Shown here: positions 1-5,594 of the stretch, piece by piece
Layout of the letters: every line of letters starts with the position of its first letter
Position numbering within the stretch: the first letter of the stretch is position 1
Notes under the pieces: model-generated
Databases searched by the model: none
Seen by the model: the letters and a program-made list of their open reading frames with translations, nothing else
What the model was told of the DNA's origin: nothing
Made by a program: the position numbers and the translations under genes
NCBI GenBank assembly: GCA_003162235.1
Contig: PMMN01000047.1
Location: 218 to 7,867 of the forward strand
Length of the DNA stretch: 7,650 nucleotides
Direction of reading: 5' to 3'
From: Actinomycetota bacterium
Lineage (GTDB): Bacteria; Actinomycetota; Thermoleophilia; Gaiellales; Gaiellaceae

Positions 1-801
1 CTCGGAATCGGCTGCGAGTTCCACCACCACGAGGTCGCGAGCGCGGGTCAGTGCGAGATCAACATGCGCTTCGACTCGCTACGCAAAATGGCCGATCAGG
101 TCATGGTCTACAAGTACGTCGTCAAGAACGTCGCTCGGCGTGCCGGCAAGTCGGTTACCTTCATGCCAAAACCGCTCTTCGGCGACAACGGCTCGGGCAT
201 GCACGTGCACCAGTCGCTCTGGAAGGAAGGTACGCCGCTGTTTGCCGACAAGTCTGGCTATGCGGGTCTCTCGCAGCTGGCGCGCGCTTACATCGGCGGT
301 CTGCTCAAGCACGCTCCGGCGATCCTCGCCTTCTGCGCCCCGACGACGAACAGCTACCGCCGCCTCGTGCCCGGTTACGAGGCTCCGGTCAACCTGGTCT
401 ACTCGCAGCGCAACCGTTCGGCCTGTATTCGCGTGCCGATGTACTCGGAGTCGCCAAAGGCCAAGCGGCTCGAGTTCCGCCCGCCCGATGTCTCGGCGAA
501 CCCCTACCTCGCCTTTTCAGCCATGCTCATGGCAGGCCTGGACGGAATCGAGAAGGGTCTCGACGCCGGCGAGCCGGCCGACTTCGACCTGTTCGAAGAG
601 GAGACGGACATCCCGCAGGTTCCCGGCTCGCTCGCCGAGGCGCTCGATGCCCTCGACGCCGACCACGAGTTCCTGCTCAAGGGCGGCGTCTTCAGTGAGG
701 GTCTGATCCGCACCTGGATCGACTGGAAGAGGGAGCACGAGGTCGACTTCGTACGGCTGCGCCCGCACCCGGCGGAGTTCGCTCTCTACTACGACGCTTA
801 G
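1..801 (+). CDS. glnA: Type I glutamine synthetase, C-terminal 266 residues (5' end outside window)
   Basis: ATP-dependent ligation of ammonia to glutamate, giving glutamine, by a cytoplasmic dodecamer. The frame is open from base 1 and ends in TAG at 799-801; the first Met (base 64) is internal, because the 21 codons before it encode the conserved HHHEVA..GQ.EI stretch. Then follow the [11 protein letters not shown] active-site segment (fragment residues about 63-73), the Glu-flap segment with PGYEAP (about 124-129), the NRSA arginine region (about 138-141), and the C-terminal [13 protein letters not shown] ending typical of actinobacterial GlnA1. About 200 N-terminal residues are missing at the window edge. 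Oddity: the loop that normally holds the adenylylated Tyr (DLY followed by a Pro-Pro-Glu-Glu segment in mycobacterial GlnA1, NLY in E. coli) reads DLFEEE, with Phe at fragment residue 198 (bases 592-594) and about four residues fewer. It converges on the arg operon. Family assignment is very secure; the loss of adenylylation is inference. Confidence 0.97.
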   Translation, partial: LGIGCEFHHHEVASAGQCEINMRFDSLRKMADQVMVYKYVVKNVARRAGKSVTFMPKPLFGDNGSGMHVHQSLWKEGTPLFADKSGYAGLSQLARAYIGGLLKHAPAILAFCAPTTNSYRRLVPGYEAPVNLVYSQRNRSACIRVPMYSESPKAKRLEFRPPDVSANPYLAFSAMLMAGLDGIEKGLDAGEPADFDLFEEETDIPQVPGSLAEALDALDADHEFLLKGGVFSEGLIRTWIDWKREHEVDFVRLRPHPAEFALYYDA

Positions 802-818
802 GAGAAGAAGGCGTAAAG

Positions 819-849
819 GCCGGGGAGAGCCAGATCGGCTCTCCCCGGC
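819..849 (+). terminator. Perfect 13-bp hairpin after glnA
   Basis: GCCGGGGAGAGCC (819-831) pairs base for base with GGCTCTCCCCGGC (837-849) around the five-base loop AGATC. It begins 17 bases after the glnA stop, as expected for an intrinsic terminator. No T-run follows on the plus strand, so it would be an I-shaped, U-tract-less terminator of the sort proposed for high-GC actinobacteria. On the minus strand the bases after the stem are T- and C-rich (CTTTACGCCTTCTTCTCC), so it may also stop transcripts reading through from the arg operon. Confidence 0.72.
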
Positions 850-922
850 GGATCACCTAATGAAAACCAGGTTCTACGTCCCGATTTCCGGCGGTCATGG
901 AACCAATTCGCATTCGCACATC

Positions 923-954
923 GTCATCCCGGGCGCACCGACTCCGGCGATGAC
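923..954. repeat. Weak inverted repeat, 6 + 4 bp stem
   Basis: GTCATC (923-928) pairs with GATGAC (949-954). Immediately inside, CCGG (929-932) can pair with CCGG (944-947), leaving one unpaired C (948) and an 11-base loop. The GC-rich background makes chance pairing of this size plausible. An alternative pairing of CCGGCG (944-949) with CGCCGG (963-968) competes with it. No function can be assigned; it may be part of a transcribed 3' structure or a decayed intergenic repeat. Confidence 0.3.
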
Positions 955-993
955 TCAAGGAGCGCCGGCGGTTTTGAGCGAAACCACCGCGCT

Positions 994-1032
994 TCCTATC
1001 CCGGACGAGGTTGTTCCGAGCGAGGGATAGGA
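994..1032. repeat. Inverted repeat with 9-bp arms and 21-base spacer
   Basis: TCCTATCCC (994-1002) is the exact reverse complement of GGGATAGGA (1024-1032). Inside, GGA (1003-1005) can pair with TCC (1015-1017), giving a longer, interrupted stem. The arms contain A/T as well as G/C, so a 9-bp match is less likely to be a by-product of composition than the neighbouring short pairings. It lies 11 bases before the hairpin at 1044-1075. It could be a secondary terminator stem, an RNA-stabilising 3' structure, or a remnant of a dispersed intergenic repeat. Confidence 0.4.
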
Positions 1033-1043
1033 CTCCCCAGACA

Positions 1044-1075
1044 GACAAGGGCCCGACCAGATTCGGGCCCTTGTC
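1044..1075 (-). terminator. Perfect 13-bp hairpin after the arg operon, probably bidirectional
   Basis: GACAAGGGCCCGA (1044-1056) pairs perfectly with TCGGGCCCTTGTC (1063-1075) around the six-base loop CCAGAT. It lies 36 bases beyond the stop of the acetyltransferase gene that ends the minus-strand operon, which is why it is assigned to that strand. The minus strand continues with TGTCTGGGGAG, with no real U-tract; the plus strand continues with GCCTTCT, slightly T-richer, so it could also act on read-through from glnA. Confidence 0.75.
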
Positions 1076-1111
1076 GCCTTCTAACAACGTACAGGCAGGT
1101 GCCGGCAAGAG

Positions 1112-1537
1112 CTAGGGCTCGAGGTTCTTGACGAAGCGACAGGTCCATTCGTCGCGCGCGTAACCGACGGCGCTCCAGAACTCGAGCGCCTCAGTCTCGG
1201 CTCTGATCGCGTAAAGATTGACGCGGATCGCGCCGCGTTCGCGCAGGCTGCGCTCGCCTTTAGCGACGAGCGCCCGGGCCACTCCGCGGCGCCGGTGGGT
1301 TGGAAGTACGGCGAGGCGGAAGAGCGTGCCGCGCCAGCCGTCGAAAGCGGCGACGAGCGTGCCGACCGGCTCGCCTTCCTCCTCCGCGACAAGCACGGCC
1401 TCCGGATCGTGCGCGATCAGCGAGCAGACGCTCTCCTCGTCGTCGGTACGGGTCGGAAAGGCTCCGGCCAGGCGCCAGAGCTCGAGGATCGCCTGCGCGT
1501 CCTCCGGCGCGGCGGGACGGACGAGCGCCCGGCTCAC
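1112..1537 (-). CDS. Small GNAT-family N-acetyltransferase, YpeA-like, last gene of the arg operon
   Basis: 141 residues forming a single GNAT domain that would transfer an acetyl group from acetyl-CoA to an unknown amine. The acetyl-CoA-binding motif A is clear: strand LFRLAVLP (about 72-79) followed by HRRRGVARAL (81-90), which carries the R/Q-x-x-G-x-A signature. The FDGWRG segment (65-70) and the FWSAVGY segment near residues 120-126 resemble E. coli YpeA (GYDGHRG and MYERLGY there). The start is GTG at 1537-1535, inside a GTGA overlap with the argH stop; GGCGGA lies directly before it, too close for an ideal SD, so re-initiation after argH is likely. The stop is TAG, 36 bases before a strong hairpin. 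The substrate is not known. An N-acetylglutamate synthase role is conceivable because short GNAT domains do this in ArgH-ArgA fusions and in mycobacterial ArgA, but the closer likeness to YpeA argues for caution. Family is secure, function is not. Confidence 0.88.
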   Translation of the reverse strand: MSRALVRPAAPEDAQAILELWRLAGAFPTRTDDEESVCSLIAHDPEAVLVAEEEGEPVGTLVAAFDGWRGTLFRLAVLPTHRRRGVARALVAKGERSLRERGAIRVNLYAIRAETEALEFWSAVGYARDEWTCRFVKNLEP

Positions 1538-2772
1538 TCCGCCGAAAGCCGCGCCCTGGCGGCCGTGATCGCTTCCCTCACCGCGCCGGGACCGGGAGCC
1601 ACACGAGCCTTGACGCTGTCGGCGGCGGACGACGGAGGGACAAAGCTTCCCTCGCGTACCGAGCGGGCGACCTCCCCATAGGCGTCGCGAAAGGGAATAC
1701 CCTCGGCGACTAGCTTCTCGGCCGCGTCGGTGGCGAGGAGCTGGGGATCGGAGGCGGCCTCGGCCATCCGCTCGCGCTTGAACTCGACTGCCGCCGCGAG
1801 CACGGCGAGAGCGGCCAGCGCCCCGCGCAGATCGCGTCGGGCCGAGAAGACCGCCTCCTTGTCCTCCTGAAGATCGGCGTTGTAGGCAAGCGGTAGGCCT
1901 TTGAGAACCGCCAGGAGACCGACGAGGCGCCCTGCCGCCGTTCCCGCCTTCCCACGCACCAGCTCGGCCACGTCCGGATTCAGCTTCTGCGGCATCATCG
2001 AGGAACCGGTCGCAGCCTCTTCGGGCAGGCGCAGGAAGCCGTACTCGGTAGTCGCCCAGAGACAGAGCTCGCTCGCCACGCGTGAGAGGTGCGAGAAGCA
2101 GACGGCGACCGCGTACAGGTAGTCGAGCGCAAAGTCGCGATCGGCGACGGCGTCTAGCGAGTTACGCATCTGGTTTGCCGGCGCGGGAAGCGGAAGTGTC
2201 GAGCCGGCGAGCGCGCCGGCGCCGAGCGGGCTGGGTTGCGCGCAGGCCTTCGCCGCTGCAAAGCGGGTCAGATCGCGCTCGATCATCTCCACCCAGGCGA
2301 GCAGGTGGTGACCGAGCGTCACCGGCTGGGCACGCTGCATATGGGTGTAGCCGGGCATCAGGGTCTCGACCTCGGCCTCGGCACGGTCGAGCAACACGGT
2401 GGCGAGCCGTCGGATCCCTTCGCTCGCCTCCTCGCTAGCCTCCTGCACGTAGAGGCGCATCGCCGCGACGACCTGATCGTTGCGCGAGCGGCCGGCGTGG
2501 ATCTTGCGCCCCAGCTCACCGAGCAGCCGCTCGATCGCGGAATGGACGTCCTCGTCGGCGTCGGTCACGCCGCCCTCGCGGGCGATCCGTTCGAGTGCCT
2601 CCGTTATCTGCGCCAGCTCGTCGTCGCTGAGCAGCCCGGCGCCGTGCAGGCGCTCGGCGTGCTGCTTGGAGGCCGCGCAGTCGTAGGGAAGAAGCTCGCG
2701 ATCGGGTGCGCGCAGGAACTCCGCCACCTCGGGCGCGAGCTTCTTCTCGACTCTGTCAGACCACAGCGCCAC
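1534..2772 (-). CDS. argH: Argininosuccinate lyase
   Basis: Last step of arginine synthesis: splits argininosuccinate into arginine and fumarate in the cytoplasm; a homotetramer in the fumarase/aspartase superfamily. Superfamily segments appear in order: HAGRSRNDQ (92-100), PGYTHMQRAQPVT with the catalytic-region His144 (140-152), the NSLDAVADRDF helix (204-214), and the signature loop GSSMMPQKLNPD (256-267) with the catalytic serine, followed by LQEDKE (301-306). At 412 residues it is about 45 shorter than E. coli ArgH (457). The deletions fall before NSLDAV, where the usual segment between ALAG and NSLDAV is abbreviated, and in the C-terminal domain after ATDAAEKLV. No catalytic segment is affected, so it should be active. 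The GTG start (2772-2770) shares its first base with the argG TAG stop; only a weak purine stretch (AGAAAG) precedes it, fitting translational coupling. The stop overlaps the acetyltransferase start by four bases. Confidence 0.96.
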   Translation of the reverse strand: MALWSDRVEKKLAPEVAEFLRAPDRELLPYDCAASKQHAERLHGAGLLSDDELAQITEALERIAREGGVTDADEDVHSAIERLLGELGRKIHAGRSRNDQVVAAMRLYVQEASEEASEGIRRLATVLLDRAEAEVETLMPGYTHMQRAQPVTLGHHLLAWVEMIERDLTRFAAAKACAQPSPLGAGALAGSTLPLPAPANQMRNSLDAVADRDFALDYLYAVAVCFSHLSRVASELCLWATTEYGFLRLPEEAATGSSMMPQKLNPDVAELVRGKAGTAAGRLVGLLAVLKGLPLAYNADLQEDKEAVFSARRDLRGALAALAVLAAAVEFKRERMAEAASDPQLLATDAAEKLVAEGIPFRDAYGEVARSVREGSFVPPSSAADSVKARVAPGPGAVREAITAARARLSAE

Positions 2773-3971
2773 TAGGCGTTCTTTCTAGCCCGGGCCGCGA
2801 CGGCCTCCGTCTCGAGCGAGAGAAGCGTGATCAGACCATCCGCCGCCGCGTGCGGGAAGGTGTCGGACGCCCCGTAGGAGGCAAGCGTCTCGGCGTAGAG
2901 GGCATTCTCCGAGCGCCGGCCGACGACAACGGCCAGCCCGCCCTGCAAGCGCAACCGAACCTCGCCGGTGACCATCTTCTGCGTGTGGTCGACGAAGGCA
3001 TCGATCGCCTCGCGCGCCGGCGTGAACCACCTGCCCTCGTAGACGATCTCCGTCCAGCGCACCTCGAGGAAGTGCTTGATCCTGAGCTCGTCCTTCGTCA
3101 GCACCAGCTCTTCGAGCGCCTTGTGGGCCTCGATCAGCGCGATCGCCGCCGGCGCCTCGTAGACCTCGCGGCTCTTGATGCCGACGGCGCGATTCTCGAT
3201 CATGTCGATGCGGCCGATCCCGTAAGCGCCGGTCTCGGCGTTCATGCGGTGAATGAGCCGGTAGAGCGGCAGCTTCTCGCCGTCGAGGGAAACCGGAACT
3301 CCGGTTTCGAAGCCGATAGCGATCTCCTTGGCGGCGGGCGCCCTGGTCGGATCGGAGGTGAGCCGGTAGGCGTCCTCGGGCGGCGCGTTCCAGGGGTCTT
3401 CGAGGATCCCCGCCTCGATCGCGCGCCCGAAGACGTTCTCGTCGATCGAGTACGGCGACTCCTTGGTGTTGGTGATCGGGATCCCGCGCTCTTGGGCGTA
3501 GACGATCTCCTCCTCGCGCGTGCGCACCTTGTCGCGCAGCGGCGCGATCACCTTCACGCCCGGGTAGTTGGCCTTGAAGGCGTAGTCGAAACGGAGCTGG
3601 TCGTTGCCTTTGCCGGTGCAGCCGTGCACTAGCGCCTCGGCCTCGTGCTCGACGGCGACCTCGGCGACGGCACCGGCGATCAGCGGCCGCGACAGAGCCG
3701 AGACGAGCGGGTAGCGGCCTTCATACAGCGCGTTCGTCTTGATCGCCTGGGCGACGATGCCGTCGACGAAACGCTCCTTCAAGTCGAGGACGACGATCTC
3801 CTTGGCGCCGGCTACGTTTCCGCGTTCGATCGCCTGCTCGAGGTCGTACTCCTGGCCCACGTCGACCAGAACGGCGACGACATCGTCGAAGCCGTAGTCC
3901 TCCTTCAGCCAGCAGATCGCGCAGGTGGTGTCCAGGCCACCGGAATAGCAAAGGACCGCAGTCCGACTCAT
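2772..3971 (-). CDS. argG: Argininosuccinate synthase
   Basis: Joins citrulline and aspartate, using ATP, to make argininosuccinate, the substrate of ArgH encoded next. The 399-residue length is normal for the short bacterial class. It opens with the PP-loop ATP-binding motif YSGGLDTT (9-16) of the N-type ATP pyrophosphatase fold. Then come EGRYPLVSALSRPLIA (84-99), HGCTGKGNDQLRF (116-128), which binds ATP and citrulline/aspartate, and SPYSIDENVFGR (172-183), all strongly family-specific. The C-terminal multimerisation region looks intact. The ATG start (3971-3969) puts the PP-loop at the usual distance from the N terminus and has the best ribosome binding site in this part of the operon (GAGGAG at 3982-3977). 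It begins one base after the argR stop. The long frame open on the opposite strand (2706-3632) is a composition artefact. Confidence 0.98.
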   Translation of the reverse strand: MSRTAVLCYSGGLDTTCAICWLKEDYGFDDVVAVLVDVGQEYDLEQAIERGNVAGAKEIVVLDLKERFVDGIVAQAIKTNALYEGRYPLVSALSRPLIAGAVAEVAVEHEAEALVHGCTGKGNDQLRFDYAFKANYPGVKVIAPLRDKVRTREEEIVYAQERGIPITNTKESPYSIDENVFGRAIEAGILEDPWNAPPEDAYRLTSDPTRAPAAKEIAIGFETGVPVSLDGEKLPLYRLIHRMNAETGAYGIGRIDMIENRAVGIKSREVYEAPAAIALIEAHKALEELVLTKDELRIKHFLEVRWTEIVYEGRWFTPAREAIDAFVDHTQKMVTGEVRLRLQGGLAVVVGRRSENALYAETLASYGASDTFPHAAADGLITLLSLETEAVAARARKNA

Positions 3972-3972
3972 C

Positions 3973-4461
3973 TCATCTCCTCGTCTCGTTCTCGATATCT
4001 ATTCCGGCGAGGAACTCGCGGCGGAGCTCCTCGCAAAGCTCGGAGCCTGGTACGCCCTCGCGGGCCACGACCAGGATCGTGTTCTCGCCCGCGAGCGTGG
4101 CCAGAATGGCCGGAAGGTGCGCATCGTCGATCTCCTGGGCGAGCGGATCGGCAAACCCGGGCAGCGTCGTCAGGACGACCAGGTTGCCGCTCGAGTCACA
4201 GCCGAGCGCCCAGCGCTTGAAGGCTTCGGCGAGCTGAGTTCCGCGGCGGTTGCCGTTCATCCCGGTGGCCGGCGCGTAGACGAGCCGTCCGCTCGTGCCC
4301 CGTACCTTGACCAGTCCGAGCTCGTGGATGTCGCGCGACACCGTCGTCTGTACGACCTCGTGATTGAGCTCACGGAGCACGTGTACGAGCTCCTCCTGCG
4401 TAGCGATCTCGCGCTCGCGCACGAGGCGCAGGATTAGTGCATGGCGATCGCCTCTGTTCAT
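3973..4461 (-). CDS. argR: Arginine repressor ArgR
   Basis: Hexameric, arginine-dependent DNA-binding repressor that normally binds ARG boxes upstream of arginine genes. The N-terminal winged helix (about 1-65) contains the recognition segment QTTVSRDIHELGLVKV (38-53), almost the family consensus. The C-terminal oligomerisation and arginine-binding domain starts near residue 92 (GNLVVLTTLPG). Odd point: the near-invariant GT-x-AGDDT motif, whose two aspartates bind arginine in E. coli (Asp128/Asp129), reads ATLAGENT (121-128), so the pair is Glu126-Asn127 (bases 4086-4081). There is also a tail of roughly 12 residues (FLAGIDIENETRR) beyond the usual end. Length is 162 against about 150-157. 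The ATG start overlaps the argD stop (ATGA) and has no good Shine-Dalgarno site, so it should be coupled to argD. Lying inside the operon, it would autoregulate with the operon promoter. Identity is firm; arginine responsiveness is uncertain. Confidence 0.95.
   Translation of the reverse strand: MNRGDRHALILRLVREREIATQEELVHVLRELNHEVVQTTVSRDIHELGLVKVRGTSGRLVYAPATGMNGNRRGTQLAEAFKRWALGCDSSGNLVVLTTLPGFADPLAQEIDDAHLPAILATLAGENTILVVAREGVPGSELCEELRREFLAGIDIENETRR
3977..3982 (-). promoter_or_regulatory. Strong ribosome binding site for argG
   Basis: On the minus strand GAGGAG (3982-3977) lies five bases before the argG ATG (3971-3969) and within the last codons of argR. It is a nearly complete Shine-Dalgarno match, whereas argR, argJ and argH have weak or no sites. 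argG can therefore be initiated independently of translation through argR, which would let the two biosynthetic enzymes after the repressor gene be made at a higher level than the repressor. Confidence 0.8.
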
Positions 4462-5594
4462 GCCAGAACGTCTTTGAGAGTCGCGAGCGCCTGATCGACC
4501 AGACCGGCCGAAACGGTGAGAGGCGGGGTAAGCCGGATCGCACTCGCGCCGCAGGTGGTGACGAGCAGCCTGTGCTCTAGCGCTGCAGCTGCGACTTCGG
4601 CTGCAGAGCCTTCGACTTCGGCGCCGATCAGCAGGCCGGCGCCGCGCACGTCGCGGACGGCGGGAAGCTCGCGCAGCCCGGTTGCCAGGCGCTCACCCAT
4701 CGCCGAGACGTTGGCCAGCAGGTCTTCGTCGATCGCGTCCAGCACGGCGCAGGCGGCGGCACAGGCGACGGGGTTGCCGCCGAAGGTCGACGCGTGATCG
4801 CCGGGCTCAAAGCCGCGAATCGCGTTGTCGGCCACCAGTAGCGCTCCGATCGGGAGGCCGTTGGCGAGTCCCTTGGCGAGAGTGACCAGGTCCGGCCGCA
4901 CACCCACGCGCTCGAAGGCGAAGAAAGAGCCCGTCCGGCCGACGCCCGTCTGAACCTCGTCGAAGCAGAGCAGCGCTCCGAGCTCGTCGGCGAGCGCGCG
5001 GGCCGCGCGCAGGAACTCGGCCTCGGCCGGATGCACGCCGCCTTCGCCCTGGATCGGTTCCATGATGATCAGCCCGGTGTCGGCGAGCGCGGCGGCGCGG
5101 AGCGAGAGCGAGTTGTTCAGAAAGGCGAAGCTGACCTGCCCGAGCAGGGGCGCGAAGGCCTCGCGCTTGGCCGCTTGTCCGGTGATCGAGAGACCGCCCA
5201 TCGTGCGACCGTGGAAGGAGCCCTCGAGCGCAACGACGCCTGCCTTACCGGTCGCCTTGCGCCCGTACTTGATCGCAGCCTCGATCGCCTCGGCTCCCGA
5301 GTTGCAGAAGAAGGCCTGGGCTCCGCCGAAGCGCTCGGAGAGCTTCTTGGCCAGCTCCACCATCGGGACCGTCCAGTAGAGGTTGGAGACGTGCCAGAGC
5401 TTGTCGAGCTGCTCGTGCGCGGCGCGGGTCGAGGCCGGATGGCGATGCCCGAGCCCGATTACCGCGATCCCGCCGGCGAAGTCGAGGTAGCGCTCGCCGT
5501 TGTCGTCGATCAGCCAGCAGCCGTCACCCTCGACGAAGGTAACCGGGGCGCGCGCATAGGTCGGGAGTAGATGAGCTTCGAGCAACTTGCTCAC
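4458..5594 (-). CDS. argD: Acetylornithine aminotransferase
   Basis: PLP-dependent class III aminotransferase that converts N-acetylglutamate semialdehyde to N-acetylornithine with glutamate as amino donor; the same fold often also serves lysine synthesis as succinyldiaminopimelate transaminase. Visible elements are the phosphate-binding NSGAEA (98-103), GSFHGRT (125-131), MEPIQGEGGV (178-187), FDEVQTGVGRTG with the PLP-pyridine Asp212 (211-222), the Schiff-base lysine Lys241 in TLAKGLANGLPIGA (238-251), STFGGNP (269-275) and the substrate-binding arginine Arg354 in IRLTPPL. Its length of 378 is slightly short but complete. The start is GTG at 5594-5592 inside a GTGA overlap with argB, preceded by an almost perfect ribosome binding site. 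Its stop overlaps argR by four bases. A small in-frame echo (AEV...AEV near residues 325-334) lies in a variable Ala/Glu-rich loop. Confidence 0.97.
   Translation of the reverse strand: MSKLLEAHLLPTYARAPVTFVEGDGCWLIDDNGERYLDFAGGIAVIGLGHRHPASTRAAHEQLDKLWHVSNLYWTVPMVELAKKLSERFGGAQAFFCNSGAEAIEAAIKYGRKATGKAGVVALEGSFHGRTMGGLSITGQAAKREAFAPLLGQVSFAFLNNSLSLRAAALADTGLIIMEPIQGEGGVHPAEAEFLRAARALADELGALLCFDEVQTGVGRTGSFFAFERVGVRPDLVTLAKGLANGLPIGALLVADNAIRGFEPGDHASTFGGNPVACAAACAVLDAIDEDLLANVSAMGERLATGLRELPAVRDVRGAGLLIGAEVEGSAAEVAAAALEHRLLVTTCGASAIRLTPPLTVSAGLVDQALATLKDVLA

Larger units (their letters stand above)
802..1111. other. Convergent intergenic region, 310 bases, rich in inverted repeats
   Basis: This is the only sizeable gap in the window, lying between the 3' ends of glnA and the arg operon. 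It holds two strong hairpins (819-849, 1044-1075) and weaker inverted repeats at 923-954 and 994-1032. A short pairing of GGTTT at 970-974 with AAACC at 981-985 lies between those two. Two frames stay open across it: an unannotated 56-codon frame at 860-1030 on the plus strand and an 83-codon frame at 857-1108 on the minus strand. Neither has a convincing ribosome binding site or a recognisable domain, and the minus frame runs through a hairpin. I see no tRNA-like or rRNA-like sequence and no tandem direct repeat. Most likely it is a terminator region between convergent transcription units. Confidence 0.7.

Noticed and set aside
64..66. ATG at 64 as the start of glnA
   Set aside because: The upstream in-frame codons encode the conserved HHHEVA..GQ.EI motif, so this Met is internal and the gene extends off the left edge.
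51..706. Alternative plus-strand frames over glnA (for example 51-698 and 140-706)
   Set aside because: The GlnA frame holds all family motifs to the stop at 801; these frames are Arg/Ser/Pro-rich shadows.
857..1108. Minus-strand 83-codon frame in the intergenic gap
   Set aside because: It runs through the 1044-1075 hairpin and the other inverted repeats, has no domain and atypical composition, and the plus strand is open over much of the same stretch, which points to high-GC non-coding DNA.
2706..3632. Long plus-strand open frame (308 codons) opposite argG and the start of argH
   Set aside because: The opposite strand carries clear, full-length ArgG with all motifs. The antisense frame is Arg/Asp/Leu/Val-rich with no domain, as expected from high-GC codon bias of the true gene.
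4592..4622. Repeated CGACTTCGGC 21 bases apart in argD (AEV...AEV)
   Set aside because: Only about ten bases match and it lies in a variable Ala/Glu-rich loop; a minor in-frame echo, not a functional repeat.
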